Counted from the first letter of the stretch, positions 34,058-43,521 are shown. The stretch is 64,000 nucleotides of DNA from Taklimakanibacter sp050246735 (GCA_050246735.1 JBFWVM010000014.1:66861-130860), one strand, 5' to 3'. Notes: a model not told the origin generated them from the sequence alone. A program made the numbers and translations.

Positions 34058-36010
34058 ATGCAAATGCATCTGCCTCACTTGTCATCTCCCATCGGGATTC
34101 GCGGAAAGCGGTTCAAGAATCGGATTTTTTCGAGCGGACACCAGACGGTGCTCGTGAATGACGGGGTGCCCAACGAGGCGCTGGTCGCCTACCATGAAGC
34201 CAGGGCGCGCGGCGGAGTTGGACTGATCGTAGCCGAGATTGGCGCCGTTCACGAGACGGCTTTCTTCAGTACACACACCATAGAGGCTTACAGCGACCGC
34301 TGCATCGCGGGATATCGCAAGCTGGCAGACATGGCGCGTCGCTATGACTGCAGGATATTCGGTCAGCTTTTCCACCCTGGCAGAGAGGTTTACGGAGTGC
34401 TCCCCGATGGTCGGCGCCCGGTCGCCTACGGCCCATCGGCAATACCCGCCGAGCGTTACCTGACCGCCAGCCGGCCGATGACCCGAACCATGATCGCCGA
34501 GGTCGTTGCGGCCTATGGGAAGGCGGCCGCGCGGCTGAAGGAGGCCGGCCTCGACGGCGCCGAGGTTGTAGCGAGCCATGGCTACCTGCCAGCCCAGTTC
34601 CTGAATCCGAGGGTGAACCTCCGGACGGACGACTATGGCGGGTCCGAACAGAACCTCCGTCGCTTTCTGGAAGAAGTACTGCGCGCCGTTCGGCGAGCCG
34701 TGGGAACCGACTTCATCGTGGGGCTGCGCATCTCCGCGGACGAACGCACCGAGGAAGGGCTCAGCACGGACGAAATCCTTCGTGCCTTGCAAGCGATCGA
34801 CCGGGAGTCGTTGATCGATTATGCAAGCTTGGTCGCCGGGACGTCCAACAGCAACGGCGGAGCTATCCACATCGTGCCGCCGATGCGGATGCCTCAAGCC
34901 TATATTGCGGAAACCTCTGGACGCATCAGATGCGCGCTTGGCGTTCCGGTGATGCTTACCGGTCGCATCAACCAGCCACAAATCGCTGAACAAGTACTAA
35001 AATCAGGTCAAGCGGACATGTGCGGTATGACGCGCGCAATGATCGCAGACCCCGAAATGCCCAACAAGGCTTTCTCCGCCAAGCTTGATGACATTCGGGC
35101 ATGTATTGGGTGCAATCAAGCGTGCATCCACCACATGCAGATCGATGCGCCGATATCGTGCATTCAGCGACCGGAGACCGGGCGCGAGCTCAAGTTTGGA
35201 ACGATGTCACCTGCACTCAAGGTCAAGCGGGTGGTGGTCGTTGGCGGTGGTCCGGCCGGCATGAAAGCCGCCGTCACGGCAGCTGCTCGTGGTCATTTGG
35301 TGACGCTCTATGAACGGCGATCGCAACTCGGAGGGCAAGGCCGGCTCGCACAGACCCTTCCCGGTCGAGAGGAGTTCGGAGGACTCGTTACGAACCTGGT
35401 CCGGGAATTGCAGATCATCGGTGTGAATTGCGTCACCGGACGATACGTCGACAGGGATGCCCTCGAAGAAATTGATCCGGATGTAGTTGTTCTCGCGACC
35501 GGAGCAAAGCCGCGCAGACTGGATCCCGAACGCTATGGGAATGTCCTGGATCCGTGGCAGGTGCTGGACGGAAGCAATTCAGTCGGAACGAATGTCGTTG
35601 TCGCAGACTGGAAAGGGGACTGGATTGGCTTTGGACTAGCCGAGCGTCTGGCCCGCCGGGGGCATCACGTCCGATACTTCGCATCATCAGCCATCGCCGG
35701 ACAATCAATGCAATCCTACCTCAGGGATCAGTGGGTTGGAATTCTCGCCGATCTCGGAGTGCCGATAATCACTTATCACCGCTTCTATGGCACGCAGGAT
35801 GGAACGGCGTACTTCCAGCACACGGTCACCGAAGGTCCGTTAGAGATATCCGGCGTCGATAGCGTGATCGTATCCGCGGGGCATGAGAGCGTCGAGCTGT
35901 CGGGCGTGGACAGCATTCGGGCGGAAGTTCTGACAATTGGAGACGCACTGCTTCCGCGGACGGCCGAAGAGGCCATCTACGAGGGCTTTGAAGCCGGCTT
36001 AAAGATATGA
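34058..36010 (+). CDS. OYE-type [4Fe-4S] flavoprotein: N-demethylase / 2,4-dienoyl-CoA reductase family
   Basis: 650 aa with three parts. Residues about 8-345 are an FMN TIM barrel (HGYLPAQFLNPRVNLRTDDYGGS). Next is the [4Fe-4S] motif CIGCNQACIHHM...C (Cx2Cx3Cx11C). From about residue 387, VVVVGGGPAGMKAA starts FAD/NAD(P) domains. The family includes trimethylamine and dimethylglycine demethylases, N-methylproline demethylases and FadH. The GlxA/GbdR-type regulator beside it favours an N-methylated substrate; demethylation would release formaldehyde. The enzyme substrate itself is not shown by sequence. First gene of a five-gene lower-G+C cassette. Confidence 0.88.
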   Translation: MQMHLPHLSSPIGIRGKRFKNRIFSSGHQTVLVNDGVPNEALVAYHEARARGGVGLIVAEIGAVHETAFFSTHTIEAYSDRCIAGYRKLADMARRYDCRIFGQLFHPGREVYGVLPDGRRPVAYGPSAIPAERYLTASRPMTRTMIAEVVAAYGKAAARLKEAGLDGAEVVASHGYLPAQFLNPRVNLRTDDYGGSEQNLRRFLEEVLRAVRRAVGTDFIVGLRISADERTEEGLSTDEILRALQAIDRESLIDYASLVAGTSNSNGGAIHIVPPMRMPQAYIAETSGRIRCALGVPVMLTGRINQPQIAEQVLKSGQADMCGMTRAMIADPEMPNKAFSAKLDDIRACIGCNQACIHHMQIDAPISCIQRPETGRELKFGTMSPALKVKRVVVVGGGPAGMKAAVTAAARGHLVTLYERRSQLGGQGRLAQTLPGREEFGGLVTNLVRELQIIGVNCVTGRYVDRDALEEIDPDVVVLATGAKPRRLDPERYGNVLDPWQVLDGSNSVGTNVVVADWKGDWIGFGLAERLARRGHHVRYFASSAIAGQSMQSYLRDQWVGILADLGVPIITYHRFYGTQDGTAYFQHTVTEGPLEISGVDSVIVSAGHESVELSGVDSIRAEVLTIGDALLPRTAEEAIYEGFEAGLKI

Positions 36011-36115
36011 CCAGTAAAAAAATATCGCAATGAGCACGCTGCTCGTCACGCTTTTGTCAAAGTCCGCGCTGCTCGCGAGCGCATGGCCCAGTCCACATAA
36101 ATGGAGGAGGAGACG

Positions 36116-37726
36116 ATGACCAACAATGGTAAAATGATGCTACTCGAGTTTCTCGACAAGAGCCGATCGAAGCTCGACAGGAGAGAGTTTATCCAACATG
36201 CACTGGCGGCCGGCGTCAGCATCGCCACAGCGGATGTCATGCTATCTACAGGCGCCCGTGCTCAGCCAAAAAAGGGCGGAAACTTTCGCCTCGGTCTCGG
36301 GCATGGGTCAACGACCGATACGCTCGATCCAGGCACTGCACCAGACCAGTTCACCCAGGCCGGCTTTGGCGGAGGCACCCTTTCAAATGCTTTGACCGAA
36401 GTGAATGCCAAAGGCGAAATCACCGGCGACATAGCGGAGAGCTTTGAATCAACCAATGGAGCCAGGACATGGGCTTTCAAGTTGAGGAAGGACATCGTGT
36501 TTCACAACGGAAAGCCCCTGACGCCAGATGATGTGATTGCTTCGATATCGCATCACCGCACCGAAGGCTCAACATCGGCCGCAAAATCCATGCTTGCCGC
36601 CATCAGGAGCATAAGGGCCGATGGACCGGATCTCGTCGTCTTCGAACTTGAAGGTGGAAACGCGGATTTCCCGTATATCACATCTGACTACAAATTGCCG
36701 ATCATGCCTGCGAACGCAGACGGCACGGCAGACTGGCGGTCCGGCGTGCGAACGGGCCCGTATGTCCTCGAGAAATTTGAGCCGGGTATCCGAGCATCGT
36801 TTACAAAGAACCCCAATTATCACTGGTCGGACAGGGGATGGTTCGATCGGGTGGAGTTCCTTTCGATCACGGACATCACCGCGCGCACCAACGCTCTTGC
36901 CACCAACGAAATCGACTATATGGATGAATGTGACCTACGCACGATAAATCTTCTCGGACGCAGCCCGGACGTTCAAATCCTCGAAACGACCGGCTTCGGA
37001 CACTATACATTTCCCATGACGGTGACGCAGAAGCCTTTCGACGATGTCAATGTCAGGCTGGCGCTGAAATACTCGATAGACCGAGAGGATATCAAACAAA
37101 AGATCTATGCGGGACGCGGACGGGCCGGGAATGACAACCCGATCGCGCCAACCGTGAAGTTCGGCATCGATCCGCAGCCGAAGCATGTCTACGATCCAGT
37201 AATGGCCAGGTCCTATCTGAAAAAGGCAGGCATGGATAGCTTGTCTGTCGACTTGAATGTCTCCGATGCGGCTTTTGCGAACTGTGTGGATGCAGCGCTC
37301 TTGTGGAAGGAACATGCAAGAGCCTGCAATATCGATATCAACGTCGTGAAGGAGCCGGTTGACGCGTACTGGGACAACGTATGGATGAAGAAGCCATTCA
37401 CCGCGGCCTATTGGAACGGCCGTCCGTCGGTGGACTGGATGTTGTCGACGGCATATGCCGCAGGTGCCACGTGGAACGATACGTTCTGGGACAACCCGAA
37501 ATTCAACGAATTGCTCGTCACGGCACGTGCGGAAATTAACGAGAGCCGCCGCGCGGCGATGTACGCTGAATTGCAACAAATACTACACGATGACGGCGGA
37601 GTAATCGTGCTTCTGTTTAATTCCTACGTAGACGCTCACACAAAGCGCCTCGCGCATGGCGAAGTGGCCGGAAATTTCCCACTCGACGGCATGAAAATCA
37701 CCGAACGGTGGTGGTTTGCCACGTGA
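36116..37726 (+). CDS. ABC transporter substrate-binding protein, peptide/opine type (family 5), with twin-arginine leader
   Basis: 536 aa from the ATG at 36116, chosen for GGAGG just upstream; an ATG at 36101 is possible. Leader DRREFIQHALAAGVSIATA has a twin-arginine pair and a hydrophobic stretch, with cleavage near ARA, so export is likely by Tat. The mature protein is a DppA/OppA fold: FRLGLGHGSTTDTLDPGT, DIVFHNGKPLTPDDVIAS. No permease or ATPase gene is beside it, so it is an orphan binding protein in this cassette that must use components elsewhere. Confidence 0.9.
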   Translation: MTNNGKMMLLEFLDKSRSKLDRREFIQHALAAGVSIATADVMLSTGARAQPKKGGNFRLGLGHGSTTDTLDPGTAPDQFTQAGFGGGTLSNALTEVNAKGEITGDIAESFESTNGARTWAFKLRKDIVFHNGKPLTPDDVIASISHHRTEGSTSAAKSMLAAIRSIRADGPDLVVFELEGGNADFPYITSDYKLPIMPANADGTADWRSGVRTGPYVLEKFEPGIRASFTKNPNYHWSDRGWFDRVEFLSITDITARTNALATNEIDYMDECDLRTINLLGRSPDVQILETTGFGHYTFPMTVTQKPFDDVNVRLALKYSIDREDIKQKIYAGRGRAGNDNPIAPTVKFGIDPQPKHVYDPVMARSYLKKAGMDSLSVDLNVSDAAFANCVDAALLWKEHARACNIDINVVKEPVDAYWDNVWMKKPFTAAYWNGRPSVDWMLSTAYAAGATWNDTFWDNPKFNELLVTARAEINESRRAAMYAELQQILHDDGGVIVLLFNSYVDAHTKRLAHGEVAGNFPLDGMKITERWWFAT

Positions 37727-37934
37727 CCCGCTTTGCGCGGGTCGCGGAAATGCGGTGCAAGTTTGGAAGCTAAGCCTTTCGAGGAGCAATGCCAATGCTG
37801 ACGGACGCCTGGAGGCCTGCAGCCCGGCGGCGGCTGAGCGCTCGCCAACCAGGCGGTGCGGAAAGAGCCCGGATCGGACCCCTTCCGCTCAGCGTTCAGA
37901 GCACGTTCTCCTTGAAAGGCTAGGGGACACGAAA

Positions 37935-38828
37935 ATGGTTGCGCAATCAAATCCACTGTCCGGGGCCCCGAGAGGTAATTTCGCTCCTACGCCGGAAGTC
38001 GTCCGGACTCTAAAGGAGAGGGCGCGGTTTATTCGATTGGAAACTATTCGGCTTATCGAGATAGCGAAAACGGGGCACTATACATCCGTATTCTCGGCGG
38101 CTGAGATTTTTGCGAGCCTCTACTACGATGTGATGAATATCCGCCGCGGAGAACCGCACTGGGCTTCGCGCGACCGCTTCACCATCGGCAAGGGGCACGC
38201 CGCGGTTGGTTTGTTCCCGATCTATGCCGATTTAGGTTTCTTCCCCAGGCATTGGCTCGATAACTACACGCGACTTGGCTGCCCGCTTGGGGATCATCCT
38301 GATATGCGAAAGGTTCCCGGAGTGGACTTTTCCTCGGGCTCGATCGGACATGCATTGTCGAATGCCCTGGGAATGGTGCTCGCGCAACGCTGGACGAATG
38401 AGGAATATAAGGTGTTTTGCGTGATGGGAGATGGAGAAATGCAGGAAGGGCAGGTTTGGGAGGCCGCCCTCAGCGCATCGCATCAAAAGGCGTGCAATTT
38501 AATCGCGATCGTGGACCGAAATGGCTATCAGCTCGATGGCAGGGTGGATGATGTCCTGAGCATAGAACCGCTTGACGACAAGTGGCGGGCGTTTGGTTGG
38601 GAAGTTCATATCGTGGATGGCCATGATATCGCACAAGTGACGGAGTTGCTGCGCAGGATCAGAGCGGACGATCATAGAAAGAAGCCGTGCGTGGTCATAG
38701 CGAACGCGATAAAGGGTAAGGGCGTCTCTTATATGGAGGCTGATCCTGGTTGGCATTTGGGATATCTTGACCCCGCAGATGCCGCTAATGCGATCGCCGA
38801 AATCGATGCCGGCGAGGGCCTGGCATGA
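37935..38828 (+). CDS. Transketolase, N-terminal (thiamine diphosphate) subunit
   Basis: 297 aa from the ATG at 37935. It is the TPP-binding half: GDGEMQEGQVWEAAL through IVDRNGYQ is the GDG-N motif that binds Mg and diphosphate; RFTIGKGHAAVGLFPIY and FSSGSIGHALSNALG also match. Partner subunit overlaps by 4 nt. Split transketolases are usual in sugar-catabolic and secondary clusters. Here the donor or acceptor may be an aldehyde made by the cassette, possibly formaldehyde as in dihydroxyacetone synthase; that is a hypothesis only. Confidence 0.92.
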   Translation: MVAQSNPLSGAPRGNFAPTPEVVRTLKERARFIRLETIRLIEIAKTGHYTSVFSAAEIFASLYYDVMNIRRGEPHWASRDRFTIGKGHAAVGLFPIYADLGFFPRHWLDNYTRLGCPLGDHPDMRKVPGVDFSSGSIGHALSNALGMVLAQRWTNEEYKVFCVMGDGEMQEGQVWEAALSASHQKACNLIAIVDRNGYQLDGRVDDVLSIEPLDDKWRAFGWEVHIVDGHDIAQVTELLRRIRADDHRKKPCVVIANAIKGKGVSYMEADPGWHLGYLDPADAANAIAEIDAGEGLA

Positions 38829-39805
38829 AAGAAGCTCTGTCGCCGAATTCCTGGCAGTATCGCGGCCTAAATGCCGCTAACCCGGGTCTTGACCACCTGT
38901 CGAACGGGATCATCGAACTGGTCAAGGCAGGTCACAATGTCGTGGCGGGATCGGCAGATCTCAAATATTCGAACGGGCTAAACCGGTTCGCAGAGGCTTA
39001 CCCGGATCGCTACATCTCCTTCGGCATATCGGAGCAGAATATGGTAAGCACTGCCGCTGGGCTTGCCTCTTGCGGCGTTGTCCCCTTTATCGCGACTTTC
39101 GCATCGTTTCTGGCATTGCTGGCATGTGAGCAGATACGAATGGACGTCGCATATTGCGCGCAACCGGTCCGGCTTATCGGCCACCATACCGGAATATCAC
39201 TGGGTTTCTACGGAACGTCTCACCATGCGACTGAGGACATCGGGACCATGCGGTCCATCGCCGGCTTGGCGGTCATATCGCCGGCAGATGGATTCCAACT
39301 GGAGGCCGCGATCCGGGCATCGGGTGAATATGACGGTCCCATCTATTTTCGGACAGGCCGCGGACGCGACCCCGTAGTCTATAAAGAGGGATACAAGTTC
39401 GAATTTGGGAAAGCTACCGAACATCTTGTCGGCGAAGAGCTGACGATTATAGCTTGTGGAATGGCTGTGCACGGAGCTCTTGAGGCGGCCAAAGACCTCA
39501 ACGCCGCCGGTCGTTCGGTGGGCGTAATTGATATGGCATCAATCAAGCCTGTAGATGTACTTGCCATATGTAAGGCATCAGAGAGGACAAAAAAGATCAT
39601 GACGGTGGAGGAGCACAATGTAGTCGGGGGGCTCGGCGCAGCAGTGGCCGAAGTGCTTGCCGAACAGGGCAGTGCCGCAAGACTGAAAAGACATGGAATT
39701 CCGGATCAATTCAGCCTCATCGCTCCTCCGTCCCATTTATATGCTCACTACAAGCTTGACGCACCGGGTATCAGGATGGTCGCCGAGGAGTTTCTGCGAT
39801 CCTGA
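38825..39805 (+). CDS. Transketolase, C-terminal (pyrimidine and C) subunit
   Basis: 326 aa, ATG overlapping the previous stop (ATGA). The pyrimidine-domain Glu is in FGISEQNMVSTAAGLAS, with HHTGISLGFYGTSHHATEDIG in the active-site loop. The C-terminal domain follows (VGVIDMASIKPVD, TVEEHNVVGGLGAAVAE). Together with the N subunit it gives a full transketolase length (about 620 aa). Same low G+C and codon use as neighbours. Confidence 0.92.
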   Translation: MKEALSPNSWQYRGLNAANPGLDHLSNGIIELVKAGHNVVAGSADLKYSNGLNRFAEAYPDRYISFGISEQNMVSTAAGLASCGVVPFIATFASFLALLACEQIRMDVAYCAQPVRLIGHHTGISLGFYGTSHHATEDIGTMRSIAGLAVISPADGFQLEAAIRASGEYDGPIYFRTGRGRDPVVYKEGYKFEFGKATEHLVGEELTIIACGMAVHGALEAAKDLNAAGRSVGVIDMASIKPVDVLAICKASERTKKIMTVEEHNVVGGLGAAVAEVLAEQGSAARLKRHGIPDQFSLIAPPSHLYAHYKLDAPGIRMVAEEFLRS

Positions 39806-39874
39806 GATGGCTTGAGCAAAGCGAAACCGAGACGATTGTTGATTACGCCAATTGCGGAGAAAGACGGATGAGCC

Positions 39875-40225
39875 ATGACCAAAGTTGAGATGTTTCGTCC
39901 TGAGACGCTGGAAAAAGCGTTCAGCACGCGCGGGACTTGTCTCCACGAATTTGTCAACGAGCAGAACGGGTCGACGTTTGCGTCTGGCATCGTTTATTTC
40001 CATGACGTGAATTACGAATGGACGCTCTGGTACGACGAAATGCTCATATGCGTCGATCCAGGTGGAGGTTTTGAGGTTGTCGTCGGCGAGGATATTTATT
40101 CCTTGAGTAAGGGTGACTCTGTTTGGCTTCCGAAAGATACGCCGTTGACTTATCGGTCCAAGGGTTTGGCGATCGCGTACTATGCGGTGTCGCCGGCTGA
40201 TTGGAAGAAGCGTGCGCCTGGCTAG
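39875..40225 (+). CDS. Cupin-fold protein (EutQ-like)
   Basis: 116 aa with a beta-rich cupin pattern (YEWTLWYDEMLICVDPGGGFEVVVG, KGDSVWLPKDTPLTYRS). The usual metal-binding HxH is missing in the first motif, as in EutQ-like cupins, so metal catalysis is uncertain. It ends the cassette, 69 nt after the transketolase. It might be an isomerase, a sensor or a chaperone. Function unknown. Confidence 0.75.
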   Translation: MTKVEMFRPETLEKAFSTRGTCLHEFVNEQNGSTFASGIVYFHDVNYEWTLWYDEMLICVDPGGGFEVVVGEDIYSLSKGDSVWLPKDTPLTYRSKGLAIAYYAVSPADWKKRAPG

Positions 40226-40374
40226 TTTTACTATTAACACATTTGAATACATTGCAAGGTTTCGCGCGCCAGGCTTCAGGTTCGTGATCTCAATGCCGTT
40301 CCTTACGGGTCACAAAGTTAAGTGCACTGTCACCGAAATCGAGATCGTATGAAGATTGCATAAGGGTGCGGTTT

Positions 40375-41157
40375 TCAGCGGCCCTTCCAAACCGGCTTGC
40401 GCTTCTCGGCGAAGGCGCGGGCGCCTTCCTTCTGATCCTCGCTGGAATAGAGCCTGTCGACCGTCCCGAGCCTGCGCCTGGTGACGAGATCGAAGGCCTG
40501 CTGGACCGGAAGATGCGCCGTCTCGCGCGCCACCTCCTTGATCGCCGCGAAGACCAGAGGCGGGCCCTCGGCCAGCAGCGCCGCCACTTCCCGGGCGCGG
40601 ATCATCAGATTGGGCTGGGTCACGACCTCGTTCACGACGCCCCACTGCCGGGCCTCGTGCGCGTCCATGCGCCGCCCGGTGAACAGCAGTTCCATGGCGA
40701 CGTGATAGGGAATCCGGCGCGGCAGCTTGATGGTCGCGGCATCGGCGAGCGTGCCGGAATTGATTTCGGGAAGCGCGAAGGTGGCGTGATCGGCGGCGAT
40801 GATGATGTCGGCCGAGATCATGATCTCGAAGCCGCCGCCGAAGGCGATGCCGTTGACGGCGGCGATGACCGGCTTGTCGAGTCCGGGCAGCTCCTGCAGC
40901 CCGCCGAAGCCGCCGACGCCATAGTCGGCATCCGGCGCCTCGCCCTGGGCGGCCGCCTTCAGGTCCCAGCCGGGGCAGAAGAACTTCTCTCCGGCGCCGG
41001 TGAGGATCGCCACGCGCAATTCCGGGTCGTCGCGGAATCCGGCGAAGGTCTCGCCCATGATGCGGCTCGTCGGGGCGTCGATGGCATTGGCCTTGGGCCT
41101 GTTGATGGTGACTTCGAGCACCTTGCCGCGGCGTTCGACGATAAGGGGTGAGGACAT
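40375..41157 (-). CDS. caiD: Crotonobetainyl-CoA hydratase / carnitinyl-CoA dehydratase-like (CaiD)
   Basis: 260 aa crotonase. The oxyanion-hole loops are FCPGWDLKAAAQG and NGIAFGGGFEIMISADIIIAAD, and PEINSGTLADAATIKLPRRIP matches CaiD-type members more than plain enoyl-CoA hydratases. It would interconvert crotonobetainyl-CoA and L-carnitinyl-CoA. It lies 3 nt after an NDP-forming CoA ligase on the same strand and belongs to a carnitine/gamma-butyrobetaine operon. Substrate assignment rests on context. Confidence 0.78.
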   Translation of the reverse strand: MSSPLIVERRGKVLEVTINRPKANAIDAPTSRIMGETFAGFRDDPELRVAILTGAGEKFFCPGWDLKAAAQGEAPDADYGVGGFGGLQELPGLDKPVIAAVNGIAFGGGFEIMISADIIIAADHATFALPEINSGTLADAATIKLPRRIPYHVAMELLFTGRRMDAHEARQWGVVNEVVTQPNLMIRAREVAALLAEGPPLVFAAIKEVARETAHLPVQQAFDLVTRRRLGTVDRLYSSEDQKEGARAFAEKRKPVWKGR

Positions 41158-41160
41158 GAA

Positions 41161-43212
41161 CTATTCCTTGCGCATGCGGATGAGAGCATCGACCGCCACC
41201 GCACCCTGGCCGGGAGGCAGGACGAGCAGGGGATTGACGTCGAGCTCCTCTATAAGGCCGCGATGCGCTTCGGCAAAGGCCGCAATGGCTTCGATCGCCG
41301 CGATGACGCCGCCCTGATCGCCGGACCTGCCGCGGAAGCCCTCGATGAGCCTCCACGCTTTCAGCGACTTGAGCGCGCGCTCGATCTCGGGCCGCGATGC
41401 CGGCAGGATGAGAGTTGCCTTGTCCTTGATGAGCTCGGTCAGGATGCCGCCGGCGCCGAGGACCAGCGCCAGGCCGAATTGTGGATCGGATTTGAGGCCG
41501 ACGATCAGCTCGGCGACCGCACCCGTCACCATGCGCTCGACGATGACGTCATCGGCGAGACGCGCCATGCGCGAGGCGGCATCCGCGACCGCGTCGCGGC
41601 TCGCGAGATCGAGGGCGACGCCGCCCGCTTCGGTCTTGTGCGCGATGTTCGCGGACGAGACCTTGAGCGTCACCGGGAAGCCCAGCTTCTCGGCCGCCAT
41701 GGCCGCATCGCCGTGCCGGCAGACGACGCCGTCCGGCACGGCGAGGCCATGGGCCTTGAGAATCCGCTTGGCGTCATGCTCGCCCAGCGTATGGAGATCG
41801 CCGCCGCGCGGGACGGTCGCGGGAAGGGCCGGCGCCTTGTCGCGCCGCGCCCAGTTGCGGCCGATGAACGCCGCCGCCTCGAAGGCGGCGAGCGCATCGT
41901 CGAGTCCCATCATCGGCGCCACGCCCGATGCGGCCAGCTCTTCGGCAAGCGAAAGCGGCATGCATTCGGGAAGGCTCGCCACCATGGCGCAGCGCGCCTT
42001 GGTCGCCTCGGCGGCATTGCGCAGCGCCCTGGCGGTGACGAGCCAGGTGTCGGGCTTCATCATTGGACTGGTCGGAATGTCGAGGATGAGCATCGCCGCG
42101 TCGAAGCCCCCCGCGAGGACGGCGGAGAATGTCGCGGTGAGCTTGTCCTCCTGGTTCCAGATGAAGGTGTGGTAGTCGAGCGGGTTGTCGATCGACACAT
42201 ATTCGTTGAGCGTCGCCGCCACCTTGGGCCTGGTGCGGCCGTCGAATGCGGGAAACCGCAGGTTCCTGCCCATCGCCATGTCGGCGACGAGGGCCGCCTC
42301 GCCGCCGGAGCAGCTCATCGAGACCAGGCGGTTGTCCGCGAGCGGGCCGCCGTGATGCAGGAATTTGAGGGTCTCGACGAAGGCCGTCACCGAGGTCATG
42401 CGCGCGATGCCGTGGCGCTCGAAGAGGGCGTCGTAGAGCGCGTCGGCGCCGGCGAGCGAGGACGTATGGCTCATCGCCACCCTGGCGCCCTGCTCGGAGC
42501 GCCCGGTCTTGAGCGCGATCACGGGCTTGCGGGCGAGCCGGGCGGCCTCGGCCGCCCTGGCGAAAGCGGGTATGTCCTTAAGGCCCTCGATGTGGAGGCC
42601 GATCGCGGTGACGCGCTCGTCCGCGCACAGGGCCTCGAGCATCCGGGCGATGTCGACATCGGCCTGGTTGCCGATGGCGAAGACCGCCGCCACGGGCAGC
42701 GCGCGGCGCGTCATGGTGAAGTTGCAGGCGATGTTGCCGGACTGGGTGACGATGGCGACGCCGCGCTCGCAGGGGCCGATGCCGCTTTCATCCGGCCACA
42801 GGGCCGCCTTCGCCATGGCGTTGACGAAGCCGTAGCAATTGGGGCCCATCAGCGGCATCGGACCGGCGGCCTCGATGAGGCGGTTCTGCAGGTCCTTGCC
42901 AGTCTCGCCCGCTTCCGAGAAGCCCGAAGCATAGATCACCGCCCCGCCGCAGCCGATCTTCGCCAGATGGCGGACGATGGCGATGGCGGGCTCGCGCCTC
43001 ACCGCCACGAAGGCCGCGTCGGGACTGCCGTCGATGTCTTCGACGGATCCGACGCAGGCGACGCCGCCCAGCTGCTCGCGCTTGGGATGGACGGCCCAGA
43101 TCCTGCCGGCAAAGCCCAGAGCGCGCGTGCGCTCGATCGCGACGCCGCATTCATGGCCGCCGATGAAGGCGATGGACTTCGGCGAGAGGAAGCGGGCGAG
43201 GGGCGTGGTCAT
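41161..43212 (-). CDS. NDP-forming acyl-CoA synthetase (acetate-CoA ligase-like)
   Basis: 683 aa, the fused alpha-beta form. Domains: CoA-binding Rossmann (SIAFIGGHECGVAIERTRAL), succinyl-CoA-synthetase-like (LMGPNCYGF, TQSGNIACNF, SHTSSLAGADALYDALF with the phospho-His region), and a C-terminal ATP-grasp (ILKAHGLAVPDGVVC, SANIAHKTEAGGVALDL). In this operon it would activate gamma-butyrobetaine, crotonobetaine or D-carnitine to the CoA ester, an inference. The 5' end of this gene and its ribosome region were duplicated; see the scar at 43252-43455. Confidence 0.85.
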   Translation of the reverse strand: MTTPLARFLSPKSIAFIGGHECGVAIERTRALGFAGRIWAVHPKREQLGGVACVGSVEDIDGSPDAAFVAVRREPAIAIVRHLAKIGCGGAVIYASGFSEAGETGKDLQNRLIEAAGPMPLMGPNCYGFVNAMAKAALWPDESGIGPCERGVAIVTQSGNIACNFTMTRRALPVAAVFAIGNQADVDIARMLEALCADERVTAIGLHIEGLKDIPAFARAAEAARLARKPVIALKTGRSEQGARVAMSHTSSLAGADALYDALFERHGIARMTSVTAFVETLKFLHHGGPLADNRLVSMSCSGGEAALVADMAMGRNLRFPAFDGRTRPKVAATLNEYVSIDNPLDYHTFIWNQEDKLTATFSAVLAGGFDAAMLILDIPTSPMMKPDTWLVTARALRNAAEATKARCAMVASLPECMPLSLAEELAASGVAPMMGLDDALAAFEAAAFIGRNWARRDKAPALPATVPRGGDLHTLGEHDAKRILKAHGLAVPDGVVCRHGDAAMAAEKLGFPVTLKVSSANIAHKTEAGGVALDLASRDAVADAASRMARLADDVIVERMVTGAVAELIVGLKSDPQFGLALVLGAGGILTELIKDKATLILPASRPEIERALKSLKAWRLIEGFRGRSGDQGGVIAAIEAIAAFAEAHRGLIEELDVNPLLVLPPGQGAVAVDALIRMRKE

Positions 43213-43251
43213 GGTGTTGCCTTTGCTTGTGAGACCACCCGACCCCCACCC

Positions 43252-43455
43252 CTAACCCCTCCCCGCAAGGGGGAGGGGAATGAGCTTACCCTCCCCCTTG
43301 CGGGGAGGGTCGGCCCGGAGGGCCGGGGTGGGGGTCTGGCAGTCTTTCAATGTCAGCCGCTCAGCGGCCTCGGAAGCGAGCGCGATCTGTTCCCAGATGT
43401 GCTCGATCCTGGCGTCGCGCCAGAGGTGATGGAAACAGGCGAGGAGTGTGGTCAT
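43252..43455 (-). pseudogene. Chimeric scar of a tandem duplication (ligase start joined to dehydrogenase end)
   Basis: The minus-strand frame from 43455 starts MTTLLACF, matching MTTPLARF of the ligase, then jumps to LWRDARIEHIWE, matching LERIWRDARIERIWE near the C-terminus of the acyl-CoA dehydrogenase, then runs into untranslated copies. The flanking DNA repeats too: 43207-43277 against 43450-43521, and 43343-43422 against 43558-43663. So a segment holding the dehydrogenase 3' end and ligase 5' end was duplicated and later trimmed. The 355-nt gap between the two genes holds nothing else. It could still be translated as a 67-aa fragment, with no function expected. Confidence 0.7.
43257..43309. 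repeat. Inverted 21-bp palindromic element pair
   Basis: Two copies of a 21-bp element (CCTCCCCGCAAGGGGGAGG core) lie in opposite orientation at 43257-43277 and 43289-43309, giving a perfect stem with an 11-base loop. A third copy sits at 43501-43521. Such G+C-rich extragenic palindromes are common in alphaproteobacteria. Confidence 0.75.
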
Positions 43456-43521
43456 GGCTGTTGCCTTTGCTTGTGAGACCTCGCGACCCCCACCCTTGAT
43501 CCCTCCCCGCAAGGGGGAGGG
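43450..43521 (-). repeat. Second copy of the ligase 5' leader
   Basis: About 72 bases nearly identical to 43207-43277, including the start codon region, the AAAGGC ribosome site (on the minus strand) and the G+C-rich palindrome. Part of the duplication scar. Confidence 0.75.

Noticed and set aside
32825..40374. Integrative element ends around the lower-G+C cassette
   Set aside because: No integrase, tRNA target or direct repeats found at either edge; called a cassette of foreign composition only.
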